Shown: piece after piece, positions 34,545-46,500 of the stretch
Numbering within the stretch: the stretch's first letter is position 1
Layout: each line of letters starts with the position of its first letter
Source of the DNA: Tetragonia tetragonoides
Lineage: Eukaryota; Streptophyta; Magnoliopsida; Caryophyllales; Aizoaceae
Direction of reading: 5' to 3'
Length of the DNA: 64,000 nucleotides
Assembly (NCBI GenBank): GCA_038025085.1
Contig: CM076141.1
Coordinates: forward strand, 13,394,001-13,458,000
Notes under the pieces: model-generated
Seen by the model: the letters and a program-made list of their open reading frames with translations, nothing else
Database searches by the model: none
What the model was told of the DNA's origin: nothing
Translations under genes and position numbers: made by a program

Positions 34545-35642
34545 CAATCGAATAATGCAGTTACATTATTTGCTATAGTTTCCGGGATCCTATGAACAAT
34601 GAAGTGATCCTCATCGAAAGGTGTTTATGATCAAAAACTGCTCACCATGCCATCCTATATACTACTAGTAGCACGCACTCAAAAACAGGAAGAAAAAAAA
34701 AAAGAAAACAAAATAAGACTAGTAGTATGGATAAATGGATAACACTTTACTATTACTCCTATAAATTTTTCATGTGCTATTATATTCCATGAAATACGGT
34801 GAAGCAAAAGCTTTATGTTGACACTAACTTTTTCTTAATTGAAAATTGATTATGAAGGAAACCAGAAATTCTGAACAGATCATGAATAATAATTAGACAG
34901 TCAATTTCCTGATTTCACATTCCAGTTTTTGTGGCAGTTTGCAAATCTTTCTATAGGCATCATTACTCATGGTTGATCACAATTGCATACAATGAGGCAT
35001 GCATGATCTATACTCATGATCTATACTAAACAATTATGTATGTAACTCTAGCAATGAAAATTAAACAATGGCTTGTTCTCAAGTTGAGAAGAGAGAAATT
35101 GAAAGGCAGTAGAACTGTAGGAGAACATTGATGGATTTACTTTTGACAGTGAACTAAATAATACTACTGATAATAGAATCCAATGTTAAATAAACCACCT
35201 TATGGAAAAATCAATCCCCATAACAGAACAGAAAGTCAGAAACTTGTGCTACTGAAACTATATATGGTTATACTAATACTCTATTAAAGACACAAATAGT
35301 AATACAACAGTAATATAGATGATCAAATCCATATAATTCAATTTGGGACCATCAACAAAAACTTTGACATGGGACCTGATATGGACCATTTACCTATAGT
35401 AGTCAAACAAGTGGCCTATTTTAAGAGAGCTACTGATCTCAATTGCCACTATTATACTGATCTCAATTGCCACTATTATCAGACCAAAGGAATCCTTTTT
35501 CTATTTTAATCTAACTAGATTAACATTTTCAACTTTCAAGCAGGCTTATTCATCACTCTACAACCAAATCTGTTACTGCATTTGAACTGTAACATTTAGT
35601 TTTTATATCAACCACAAAAGACAGAGTTAATCAAAACAAAAC
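34545..35642. other. AT-rich spacer, nothing recognised
   Basis: No coding region seen. A 25-bp unit (CTGATCTCAATTGCCACTAT...) is directly duplicated near 35430-35480. Confidence 0.4.
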
Positions 35643-35644
35643 TA

Positions 35645-35851
35645 CTACCTTTGGACCACAAATAACTCTATGTTGGACTTTTTGCGGTGCTCAAGACACT
35701 ACTTTTGACCACATATAACTCTTATAATATGAATATATAAACTATATAAATTTAAATTTTTTAAAAGTACTATTTGATATGAATCTACCATAAGTATATT
35801 TATGTTGAAAAACTTCATAATTTTTCAAAGTTATTTGTGGTCCGGAGGGAG
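35645..35851. mobile_element. Stowaway-like MITE
   Basis: Ends CTACCTTTGGACCACAAATA and, inverted, CTCCCTCCGGACCACAAATA. Flanked by TA on both sides (35643-35644, 35852-35853). 207 bp, AT-rich, non-coding. Confidence 0.65.
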
Positions 35852-36139
35852 TATATACTACTAGTAGACAATGTGTTGTGACCTGTGGCTCTTGTGATTG
35901 GTCACAGATCAGGAAGTCCTTCAATGCAAGACAGATATGAAGCTGGATTTACAGAACATGTAAGGTTGCAGAACATACAAGGGATCAAGATTTGGTAGGT
36001 TAATTAGAAATGAAGCATTAGATTATTCATCAAGAAGCTCAGAATATGAGGGATTTTATTCCTAAGAAAATCTTCACTAGGGGAAGAGGCTGATTCATTA
36101 CTTCAGTCTTTAACCACATAATCAGCTTCTTTATTTATT

Positions 36140-38026
36140 ACTGTTGGAGACGTAGACATTTCGTTGGGAGACCTTAGCACATCCGAGCAACATCGTAACT
36201 ACAGCTTTTGTCGGCGTGTTACGAAGGAAGAGATTAAAGGGGCCATGAGGACGATGAAGAGTGGAAAGGCAGTAGGACCAGATGAGATACCCATAGAGAT
36301 ATGGAAGAGTTTGGGGGAAGAAGGTTTATTGTGGTTAGTTAGGCTTTTCAACATGATCCTCAAATCTGCAAGGATGCCGGAGGAGTGGCGGCTCAGCACA
36401 TTGATTCCTCTATACAAGAACAAAGGAGATATTCAAAGCTGCAACAACTATAGAGGTATTAAGCTACTCAGTCACACCATGAAGCTTTGGGAGAGAGTTA
36501 TTGAGAAGAGACTAAGGAAGAGTACTCTTATCTCGGAGAACCAATTCGGTTTCATGCCAGGGAGGTCAACAACAGAAGCGATTCATCTGATTCGACGTTC
36601 TATGGAGTACTACAGAGATAGACAAAGGGACTTGCACATGGTTTTCATTGATTTGGAGAAGGCGTATGACGGGGTACCCAGGGAAGTTATGTGGAGGTGC
36701 TTGGAATCCAAGGGGGTTCCAGTCGCCTATATTCGAGTGATTAAAGATATGTATGAAGGAGTGAGGACTAGGGTCAGGACTACAGGAGGGGACACTGAGC
36801 AATTTTCTATCGATATTGGGTTACATCAAGGGTCAGCGTTGAGTCCCTTTTTATTCGCAACCGTTATGGATGAGCTCACTAAGACTATTCAGGGGGATGT
36901 GCCTTGGTGTATGTTGTTTGCCGACGACATTGCTCTGATAGACGAGACTAGAGAAGGTGTTAATGCCAAACTAGAACTTTGGCGGGATACACTAGAGTCA
37001 AAGGGATTTAAGTTAAGTCGGACAAAGACCGAATACTTGGATTGCAAATTTATAAGAGATGGGGTTGCCTCGGATATGGAGATTAAGATCGGTACTGAAG
37101 TGGTACCGAAGAGGGAGTTCTTCAAATATCTCGGTTCAATCATACAGAACAACGGCGAGATTGATGATGACGTGACTCACCGTATCAGAGCAGGGTGGCT
37201 AAAGTGGAGGAGTGCAACGGGAGTCCTATGTGACAGAAAAATTCCACTAAAACTTAAAGGCAAATTTTATTGTACAGCCATCAGGCCAGCTATGCTATAT
37301 GGGGTGGAGTGTTGGCCGATGAGGCAGGTGCATGTGCAGAAGATGCGGGTGACCGAGATGAGGATGCTTCGCTGGATGTGCAACTCTACAAGAAGAGATA
37401 GAATTAGGAACGAAGTGTTGAGAGGCAAGGTGGGAGTGACCGATATTGACAACAAGATGCGAGAAACGAGGCTTAGGTGGCTTGGGCATGTGAGGAGGAG
37501 GCATCGAGACGCACCGGTGAGAAGGTGTGAGAGAATTATACTTAGAGACTGTAAACGAAGAAGAGGACGACCGAAGAAGACTTGGGGAGAGGTAATCAGA
37601 CAGGATTTGACCCTTCTAGAACTTACCGAGGACTTGGTCCTAGATAGGAAATTATGGCGTAGCAGGATTCGTGTAGAGGACGCTCGTTAGATTATGGTTT
37701 TGCATTGGCTAGTAATAGAGGTTGATTCATTTTGTTCATAGCCTATAGCGCATTCTTCACTGTATGTTGTTCATTTAGTAATATCTTGTGTTAGTATGTT
37801 TACAGCTTTACTTCTCTTGCCCTTTTGATCATCCCTTATTGCTTTATTACCCGAAAAAAACCGTTTTGCAAATGGAAAAAAAAAAAAAAAGGTTTTTGTG
37901 GGTCTTTCGGAAACAGTCTCTCTTCTAGGCGACTAGTTAGGGGTAAGACTGCGTACATCTGGACCTTCCCAGACCCCGCCCTAGGCGAGATACCTACTGG
38001 GTTGTTGTTTGTTTGTTTGTTTGTTT
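36140..38026 (+). mobile_element. RTE-clade LINE, 5'-truncated, with (TTG)n/(TTTG)n tail
   Basis: An RT frame of about 500 residues (36164-37690), then a 3' UTR with A-rich patches, the block AGACTGCGTACATCTGG and a tail of TTG/TTTG repeats instead of poly(A), typical of RTE elements. The endonuclease is missing (5' truncation near 36140). The 3' part recurs at 11856-13462 and, as a 127-bp piece, at 38322-38448. Confidence 0.8.
36164..37690 (+). pseudogene. RTE reverse transcriptase (no endonuclease)
   Basis: Open for about 508 residues. Motifs: [88 protein letters not shown] and a C-terminal [20 protein letters not shown]. The first codon of the open frame is not ATG, and the normal N-terminal endonuclease is gone, so this is a partial gene although the RT core is intact. 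Confidence 0.85.
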
Positions 38027-38321
38027 GGTAGCGTTCAGATGCAAAAGAAGTTTTCTGTATGAGCTGTGTCTGTGTGCACAATTAGACCAATGTCATGGTC
38101 ATATCTGTGGGGTGCTGCGACAGTTGCAAGGGGAGGCTGTTTCTTGGGATGCTCCATAAAACTTTGTATATTATTGTCTCTTTGGTAATACAATAACAAT
38201 TTACCCAAGAAAAAAGAGGAAATCTAAGAACAAGGTACTTTAAAATAGTGACTATATATTCATAATTCATAATGATAACAGAAATAAGTAATAATGTATT
38301 TGCGTATGTTCTCTGTTATGT

Positions 38322-38448
38322 ACAACAACAACAACAACTCAGTAAATGTCCCGCCGAGGGCGGGGTCTGGGGAGGTCCAGATATACGCAGCCTTATCCCT
38401 AACTAGTCGCCTAGTAGAGAGGCTGTTTCCGAAAGACCCGCAAACCCT
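38322..38448 (-). mobile_element. 127-bp (TTG)n-tailed retroposon sharing the RTE 3' end
   Basis: Flanked by an 18-bp exact direct repeat GTATGTTCTCTGTTATGT (38304-38321 and 38449-38466). On the minus strand it runs from GGTCTTTCGGAAACAGCC through AGACCCCGCC to a (TTG)n tail, matching the last part of the RTE elements. It is either an extreme 5'-truncated RTE copy or a SINE with an RTE tail. Confidence 0.8.
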
Positions 38449-38864
38449 GTATGTTCTCTGTTATGTGTCGCAATAAAACTTGTATAGGACGGTCTTATTG
38501 TAACTTTCAGTGTAATGAGTGTCGTTGTATGATATTACCTTAAAAAAAATAGAAAGAGGGTCGTTGTATGTTGTAAATTGTGTTGTTTTTGAAGATTAAA
38601 AAATAAGATTGTAAATTATCGTCTTAATCGGGAGGTAATCTCTCTGTTCCAACTTATCCATCCAAAATCCAAGATGGATATGGGAGACTTATACAATTTC
38701 CAAATTTTTTTAGTGAATTATATGGTCAACAATTATACATGGATGTGATTTAAAAAAAAAAAATTTTCCTTCTCCCCTTGCCATACTCCAACTAGTCAAG
38801 AAAGTCGGCTGCAAATAACCGGGCATCAAGCCAGACAGCCAGCATGATCACCATTCACCACCAT

Positions 38865-38872
38865 TATATAAG
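38865..38872 (+). promoter_or_regulatory. TATA box of CRRSP 2
   Basis: TATATAAG about 55 bp before the ATG at 38924; the minus-strand paralogue has a similar motif at a similar distance. Confidence 0.6.
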
Positions 38873-38923
38873 AAACCAACTTTGAGAGAACTTTAACCAA
38901 TAAGATATCAGAAATATCTCATA

Positions 38924-39703
38924 ATGGCTTCATTACATCAAATACTAGTATTGGTGTTACTATTCTTAGTAGCACATTCTTCAGCATATGATGCTCAAGG
39001 AGAATACTGCAACTCAGATAGCACTGTAAGCAACAGCAGCCAAGTATCAGCCAACTTAGGCCACTTGCTTTCTGACATAATCGAGAGGTTCGAGGAAGAT
39101 TCTACCTTGATCTTGGCCTCAAATGGCGATGGCAAGAACCAGGTGAATACCGTGGCGCAATGCCTGGAAGGTATTGATCACAAGACTTGCTTAGGCTGTA
39201 TGCATGATGCAACCCTCGAGATACGAAAGCTCTGTCCCAATGAGGCTGATGCCTGGATCTGGTATGACTACTGTTTCCTGAGGTACAGCCAGGAAGATTT
39301 CTATGATAAATTAGACACCTCAAATGGTGCACTCCTTGGGAACACAGCTAATGTGACAAACCCTGATACTTTTAATAAGATGGTTCAGAAACTGTTTGGT
39401 AAGATCACTTCAGATGCTGCTAAGCCTCCTAGTAGAGGGTTTGGCAAAGCTCAGAAAGATGTGTCGAAATTCGACACGTTGTATGGGCTTGTTCAGTGCA
39501 CAGGAGACTTGTCTTCTGAGTCCTGTGCTAAATGCTTGGCTATAGGAGTTCAGAATTTCAAGGGCTTCTGTAGTGGTAGAAAGGGATGCAGAGTCATGTA
39601 CAGCGGTTGCTTTCTCAGATATGAACTCTACCCATTTTACTCCCCTTATGGGTTTGGGAAAACCAAGGTTGAAAATCTGGACAAAATGATCATCCATAAC
39701 TAG
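38924..39703 (+). CDS. secreted cysteine-rich repeat protein, double DUF26 (CRRSP 2)
   Basis: Single-exon, 259 aa. A signal peptide starting MASLHQILVLVLLFLVAHSS is followed by two DUF26 domains with C-X8-C-X2-C (CLEGIDHKTCLGC, CTGDLSSESCAKC). The C-terminal half (FDTLYGLVQCTGDL, CRVMYSGCFLRYELYPFY) is close to CRRSP 1 and CRRSP 3, while the N-terminal domain is more divergent. Secreted, no kinase or membrane segment. Part of a locally duplicated set; role in defence or signalling is inferred from the family only. Confidence 0.92.
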   Translation: MASLHQILVLVLLFLVAHSSAYDAQGEYCNSDSTVSNSSQVSANLGHLLSDIIERFEEDSTLILASNGDGKNQVNTVAQCLEGIDHKTCLGCMHDATLEIRKLCPNEADAWIWYDYCFLRYSQEDFYDKLDTSNGALLGNTANVTNPDTFNKMVQKLFGKITSDAAKPPSRGFGKAQKDVSKFDTLYGLVQCTGDLSSESCAKCLAIGVQNFKGFCSGRKGCRVMYSGCFLRYELYPFYSPYGFGKTKVENLDKMIIHN

Positions 39704-39969
39704 AATTCTCCTGGCAAAGTTGGTAATAATAAGTCAAAAGAAATTGTGTCAAGGTCTTTAGTTTTATTCAATAATTCTGATCCTGTAATGTGCAAGCACC
39801 CAAAGGTGTGCTGTGTTGTGAAGATTTTCTGTAACAGTATTGAAGTGAGCTTACATCCGTTTGAATAATGTAATATGTTTTTGAGTGAGATCACTATCTT
39901 ATTATCTTTGGGACAGATAGTTTTATTGAAATTTGATGTTGATGTTGTATAGTTTCGAGTTTTCGTTCA

Positions 39970-40225
39970 ATAATGAGTTCTTAGCTCACATGAGAATTGG
40001 CAACTGAGGGGTGAACACTAATAGATTGAGACACCAAAGCTGAACTAGCATTGAGAATATTATTGACCAGCATTATTATTGAGATTCATCTGCTAATGCT
40101 ATATATGGATAAGGGTGGACCAAAGCAAAAGTGTCTATGAAAGAACATTGTATTTGACTCCTATAATCATATAACCCCATGGCTGCCCCACAAATCATGC
40201 ATGTATGCCCACATCTATCTTTCAA
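39970..40225. repeat. segmental direct repeat, copy 1 (pairs with 41940-42195)
   Basis: Shared blocks in the same order include TTCTTAGCTCACATGA, ACCAAAGCTGAAC and CCCACAAATCATGCATGTAT. It lies downstream of CRRSP 2, while its partner lies upstream of CRRSP 3. Confidence 0.75.
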
Positions 40226-40804
40226 TTAACAGGACTTTCTTCTTTTTCTTTGTTGTTTTGTTTTGTACGTTTTGTTTTGGATAATCAAAAATATATATAT
40301 TGTTAATAACAAAGCTAGCTTAAAAAGACAAATCAGATGACCTTGGTTTACACACACTCATACAAGAAACAGGGGAAATTAGAACTCACAAGAGTATTTG
40401 TTCTATTTCTGAAATGCATGATTTCAAATGACTCCTCATACATTAGCATTTATAGATAGAACAAATGTTCATTCATTGTAGTCCGAACTCCGAAGCAAAA
40501 AAATTGTCGAATAGCGATTCTTTCAACTCCATTAGAGATGGTACATAGAAATATGTACCTTTCGGTCCCAAGACAATAATCTCACTACAAACTTCAAAAC
40601 ATATCACTTCATTCACACAAAGCAAGCTCACTTCGGATACTGTTACAGACAAATGGACAAGACGCACAACATAGCAAACCTTCATATACATGCACAAGGT
40701 ACAGAATTATCAAGGATTCCGAAAACTTGCCCATATTTGAATTAAACTATAACTTGACACAATTGTCTTTTAACTTATTTATTTCTAGCTTAGCCTGGGG
40801 CATA
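40226..40804. other. spacer downstream of CRRSP 3
   Basis: Lies between the segmental repeat and the 3' end of the minus-strand CRRSP 3. Nothing recognised. Confidence 0.4.
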
Positions 40805-41587
40805 CTAGTTATGGATGATCATTTTCTGCAGATTTTCACCCTTGGCTTCCTTAGACCCTAAAGGGAAGTAAAATGGGTAGAGCTCATATCTGACATAACA
40901 ACTGCTGTATAGCACCCTGCATCCCTTTCTACCACTGCAGAAGTCCTTGAAATTCTGAACTGCTGTAGCCAAGCATTTAGAACAGGACACAGAAGACAAG
41001 TCTTCTGTGCACTGAACCAGCCCATACAACGTATCGAATTTCGACACATCTTTGGCTCCTTTCCCAAACCCTCCACTGGAAGGCTTTACAGCATCTGAAC
41101 TGATCTTATCAAATAGTTTATCCAGCACCTTACTGAAAGTGTCAGGGTTTGTCACATTCTGTGTATTCACAAACAATAGAGTGCCAGTTGTGGTGTCCAA
41201 TTTGCCAAAGAACTGCTCCTGGCTGTACCTCAGGAAGCAGTAGCCATACCAGATTCGGGCATCAGACACGTCAGGGCAGACTTTCCGGATCTCTTGGGCC
41301 GCATCATGAATGCAGCCCAAGCAGGTTTTTGGATCGACATCACCCCTGCATTGGGCCAGGCTATAGACCTGGTTCTTATTCCCTTCGCCATTTGAAGACT
41401 CAAGGAATGTTGAACCATGCTCGAAGCTGCGGACTAAGTCAGCTAGCAAGTGGTCTATATTGATTGATACTCGGTCACTGCTGCTTATACCGCTATTTGG
41501 GTTGCAGTAATCTCCTTCAGAATCATATGCTGAAGAATGTGTCACTAGGAAGAGTAACACTAATAGTATATGATATAATGAAGCCAT
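40805..41587 (-). CDS. secreted cysteine-rich repeat protein, double DUF26 (CRRSP 3)
   Basis: 260 aa from the ATG at 41587, chosen because it starts the signal peptide MASLYHILLVLLFLVTHSSA as in the two paralogues; the open frame extends 45 bases further without another ATG. Two DUF26 domains with C-X8-C-X2-C (CRGDVDPKTCLGC, CTEDLSSVSCSKC). The closing CRVLYSSCYVRYELYPFYFP is shared with CRRSP 1. It is inverted relative to the other two genes. Apoplastic protein by prediction; no kinase or membrane segment. Confidence 0.92.
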   Translation of the reverse strand: MASLYHILLVLLFLVTHSSAYDSEGDYCNPNSGISSSDRVSINIDHLLADLVRSFEHGSTFLESSNGEGNKNQVYSLAQCRGDVDPKTCLGCIHDAAQEIRKVCPDVSDARIWYGYCFLRYSQEQFFGKLDTTTGTLLFVNTQNVTNPDTFSKVLDKLFDKISSDAVKPSSGGFGKGAKDVSKFDTLYGLVQCTEDLSSVSCSKCLATAVQNFKDFCSGRKGCRVLYSSCYVRYELYPFYFPLGSKEAKGENLQKMIIHN

Positions 41588-41640
41588 ATAGTATGAGCTA
41601 TTTATGTTTTCTGATGGGTTAAATTTCTCCAAACTTTTTT

Positions 41641-41651
41641 GTTTATATAAA
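41641..41651 (-). promoter_or_regulatory. TATA box of CRRSP 3
   Basis: Minus strand TTTATATAAAC, about 55 bp before the ATG. Confidence 0.6.
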
Positions 41652-41939
41652 TGTGGTGATGCTGGTTGTCCTGCTGGATGTTGGGCTGTTCGCAGCTCAC
41701 TTTCTTTGACTTATGATGTAAAGCAGATTTTTCTCTCTTTGTATTTAATTATCTTTAAAGAATGTGGTTAACTAAATGAAACATAATTAAAGTATCTCCC
41801 TTCAATTTTGGTGGCAAGGCTCAGCAGCTACAATAGTGTTTGCTAAGAAAATGGTTAAAAGCTGATTTGATGTACAATTTGGAGGTTCAAAGGTTCAATT
41901 CATTGATAACTTCTTAGCTCAGATTGTTTTCTACGCCAT

Positions 41940-42195
41940 TAATAACTTCTTAGCTCACATGATATTAGGGAAGTGACCAAGTGAGGGGTGAATAATAGAT
42001 TGGGAAACCAAAGCTGAACCAGCACTAAGAACAATGACCAGCACTATAGATATTTATCTGCTGTATGGATAATGGTGGACCATAAGGGACTATGATCAAG
42101 AACATTTATGTGACTCCTACTTGATATTGAAGCCCACTGCCCCCACAAATCATGCATGTATTTGTTGAAGTATCTTTCTATTCAACAAGGGTTGG
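41940..42195. repeat. segmental direct repeat, copy 2 (pairs with 39970-40225)
   Basis: Diverged direct copy of the segment downstream of CRRSP 2, in the same orientation although the adjacent genes are inverted. Confidence 0.75.
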
Positions 42196-43504
42196 CTGGT
42201 TGCTAAGGAACTAAACCCCACAATGACTATTCCCACATATATAACAAGTTAACAACAGTAACCACACAAAATAGTCAGTTCTTCTGTGTGGTCTGGGAAG
42301 ATTCAGTTATATGCAACCTTTCCAGTAGACTAGTGCAGTTAGCAGAAAGATATGCTCTTTTCGGAAGACTCAAGGAAAACACTCGTGGAGAAAAACATTC
42401 TGAAATGTCGAAAAGTCTGGTACTCCCACCATTCTTGATATAAGATGGTTCAAGTTCCCAATCTAAGATATGAATATGGATCTCTAACACCTCAAAAAAA
42501 AAAAAAAAAAAGAGAGAAAAAAAGATAAGGAGCTTCGAAGTTGTAGTGAGGAAACCATCAGATGGAAAGAGGCCACGGTTTTGTTTCATCGTCTATTTTT
42601 ATTGGATTTGTCACCTATTTCCAAACTCTTGGGCAGTCTTACACACTAGGACATTTTATGGTCTAAATAGTATGTGTTAATGGTGAGATTTTGATATTCT
42701 CTGTATGGAGCTAAAAGAGACTTCCCGCGAATTTCTAATTTTGGAATTTACTGATGGATTTTATTAAATTGACTCAATAAATTGTTATGTGCTGCTTTTT
42801 CTATGAAGTTGCTAACAGTAAACGCTTTAGATCCAACTTCTCCTACCTCGCCTAGGTGGGAGTCTTATTGTAAGAGGCAATAGTATAATGATAATGATGT
42901 CTATAGTGCCAATGTAATAATCCAGCTGCTAAGGTTTAAATCAAAGGTGTTCGGAGGGCTCATTAGTAGCTAGGAATGATTCAGAGGGTACTTGGGAGGA
43001 AAAAGGTGGGACAGTGGAGGCCAATTGGTCACCTAGGCAACAAAATCTTGCAGTTTTACAGTGCACAAGAGAGTCTCTATTTCTTGTGCCAAATATTTGG
43101 ACAAAGCCGCTTGAGATTCAAAGAGATTTTTACACTAATGGTAAGGGATGGAGACTAGAGAGTGCACATAGCTTTTTCCTTCTGATATATGAATCTATAA
43201 CTTCTATCCAACAATCTGGACTATCTGAAGGGCAGCAGAAATTTTTTGAAACCATACATCCTTCCTTCAGGCTTAGTGTGGTAACAAGACTAACTGGATA
43301 AGACAATAAAAATGCGAGGATTGTCAATTCATTTGCAATAATTTCTCTTTCAGTAGCATTTACTTGTATAGATGATAAGGTATGTTACAAGAGCAGTGAC
43401 GTAAACTTTACATCTATGTACAAACCACAGGGCTTCTGATTTTGTGATATAGCTGATTCAGGTAAAGTATTATATGCATTTGGTATATCAAAGAGCAAAA
43501 CAAA
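42196..43504. other. spacer downstream of SYNC2, no gene recognised
   Basis: Short open frames only (for example 43014-43301), without recognisable domains. An A-run lies at 42493-42510. Confidence 0.4.
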
Positions 43505-46500
43505 TTAGTTGTTAGCTTTTCCAAAGCTTCTTGGGAACGGGATAACATCACGGATATCTGTGATTCCGGTAGTTAAAAGAACCATAAGGTCGAAACCAAG
43601 ACTGAATCCAGCATGTTTGACAGTGCCCTGTCGACGAAGATCCAAGTACCATTCATACTGCTCACTTGACAAGCCTAGTTCCTTTGCTCTGTTAATCACA
43701 TCAATAAAGTATAAACACAGGAACTTCATATTTTGGAAGTGTTTGCATCTATTACTTGATAAGAATCGTAATGGCCAAGTATAGGTTTCCTGTATATTTC
43801 ATCTGATGTCCTTTTAATACTCTTCTCAATCTTCTTTTCAAAGTCTTTAAAGATTGATTAACTTAGGCTATATACTTCTTTTCCTTATTTTGTTTAGGCT
43901 AAAATAGCATGTATAATGGAGTACAGAAATGCAAGTACCTTGTGGTCAGCATTTTGATCCGCTCCTCGTTCTGACTCCCTCTAATTACTGCTCCTACCTG
44001 CATTTGCATGTCACTCAATTTCAGTAACGAGAGAGAGCATAAACTACATTATGTGGCCATAACTTTATCTATGAACTATGATGCTTTTAATAGAACATAA
44101 TTCAGAATTACCTTTGGTACAATAACATCAAATGCTGCAACTGTTTTCCCATCATCGTTCTGACGAACATAGAATGGCTTAACTTCTTTTGGATAATCAT
44201 ATATGATTACTGGCTTTTTGTAGATTTCATCAGCCAAATAGCTTGGGGAGCAAAAATAAAAGAATTAGTTAGGCATATAAGCCACTGATTTCTACACTGA
44301 ATGGAAACCAAAAGAACCAGAACACAAATTTACCTTTCATGCTCTTCAGTAAGAGGAATACCCCATTCGCTTTCCAAGTCAAACTTCTTTTCTTTAACCT
44401 GTTTCAGAACATCAATTGCTTTGCAGTAGGAGATCTTCTCAAATTCCAATGATACCACTGATTGCAGACGAACAAGTATGCCTTGATCCACCCGTTTTAG
44501 GACAAACTTCATATCTTCAGTACAGTGCTCCAGAACCCATTTGCACAGGTGCTTTAGAAGGTCAGTAGCACAACTCATTGCTTCCTGGAAAGTTGGGAAG
44601 ATAGAAATAACTGATTATTAATTGTTGCAAGTGGAGATCAAGCAGATACTTAAGATAGAAAAATATAACAGCCCATGTAACATAAGTTGAACTTGTATAC
44701 CTCTAGTTCTGCAAAGGCCATTTCAGCCTCAGCCATCCACATCTCTGACACATGTCTTGTGGACTGAGAAGTTTCTGCCTTGAATCTAGGACCGAAAGAG
44801 TACACATTACCAAGGGCACAGGCATAACTCTCAAGATGAAGCCGCCCTGAAACAGTTAAAAATGCTTGGCAAGAGAAGTAGTCGTCCATGAAGTTAAGTC
44901 TATCAGGCTTGATTAAAGCTGAAGTCTTTGCTTTGGCTTTTTGTTTCTGCTCTTTTGCTTCTAACTGAGAAACTAGCTCGTTTGTTTTCTTAAGATCCTG
45001 AACTGCAACAAGTAGGGCTTCTCTGTTGCTGTCAGTTCTTTTGAGCTCTTCCACGCGATTACTCTTCTCCTTGATTGACGCCTTAATGGATTCAAGGCTT
45101 ACACCATCAGTGTCCTTCAATCCAGTTGCATCAACTGATGATTCCTTCACCGTCTTATTAAGAAGAGTCGTGACATGGAATTTGTTACTGAAGCCCTCAG
45201 AATCTGTGGTAGTGATAATAGGCACTTGCACATAAAGGAATCCATTGTTCTGGAAGAAGTTGTGAGTTGCATGAGTAAGGGCATGACGGATCCTTGCAAC
45301 AGAAGCAACCTAGAAACCAAGAAAGGAATATCAAATGAGAACAAGGATTACAATGGTGAACGTCTTTTGGGATCAATAACACAAAATAATGAAGAAGGAA
45401 TATATTTTAAGCAAAGATTTGAACCGTTGTTGTCCTAGGACGAAAGTGAGCCCAATCCCTCAAAGTGTGCAAAGGGAGTCTTTTCTTGGACAAAGGGTAC
45501 TTTTCATGATCTTCTACTACACCAAGATGTAAAACTTTCTCCGCTTTAAGCTCAATAGCATGCTTTCCGGATGCAGAAGGGTGTTGTATTACACCTTCAA
45601 CCAAAATACAAGTTCCACTGAGTGTGATGCGTCCTGGCGGAGCCAGAGATGAGTCCACCCCAACCTGAAATATTTGGCGACAATCAGTTTTTTCAATAGT
45701 AGTATCATAAGAAATAAGGAGTCATTTGCTCAAGACGACCTCAAAATTTAAGCATAATAATAATATTTTCATCAAATCACAAGTTTTAGATGTGGTGGTT
45801 CTATTGCATTCTTCCTGTTATGCATTAGCAAAGTTCATTTCAGCTTTATACCTATTTTGAATCCAGGAGGAAAGAGTATCCACCGATCCCCAACAATAAT
45901 CAGGGAAGTTTTGTCCGTTTTTGGTCGAAGTGTTTATAGTACCTTGATAGACTCACATTACTAAAGACCAGAAATTTAAACATAAAAACCATCCAAATCC
46001 TCTACACTCAAAAGTTACTAAAGGCTAGAACTTTGTAAGTTATCAACCCACAAAAAATGCACCAAAACCAAATGAAATTACCTGAATGCTAGCAACATAG
46101 GACCCATCACCAACTTGCAAAAACACAGTAGAAGGAACCGGATGCTCCACCCTTTTAGCAATGTTTGAATCCAAGATCTTATCTTTACCTCCATTACCAG
46201 TCACACCTAACATCTTCAAGAAAGCCCGAAAAATCGGCACCCGGGTCTGCAAAATTTCAGTACAAGTTACATCCTTTTGCGCAGTTTTCGACCCCGGTTG
46301 AGTTTCAGGTTCAGGTTCAGGCTGAAAAGAGGGAACTTTCCTCACCTCTTTAGAAGACTTAACCCACCCACCAATCACAATTCTCTCTCCTACCAATCCC
46401 AAACCACCATCTGGGCGTCCTAGCAATGTTTTGAGAACTACCCTTTTGGTATATTTAGAATTTGGGATGTGGGGTCTTGCTACTTCTTGTAAAGAAGCCA

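Noticed and set aside
41588..41632. 15-codon upstream extension of CRRSP 3
   Set aside because: Not started by ATG; the ATG at 41587 aligns with the signal peptides of the two paralogues.
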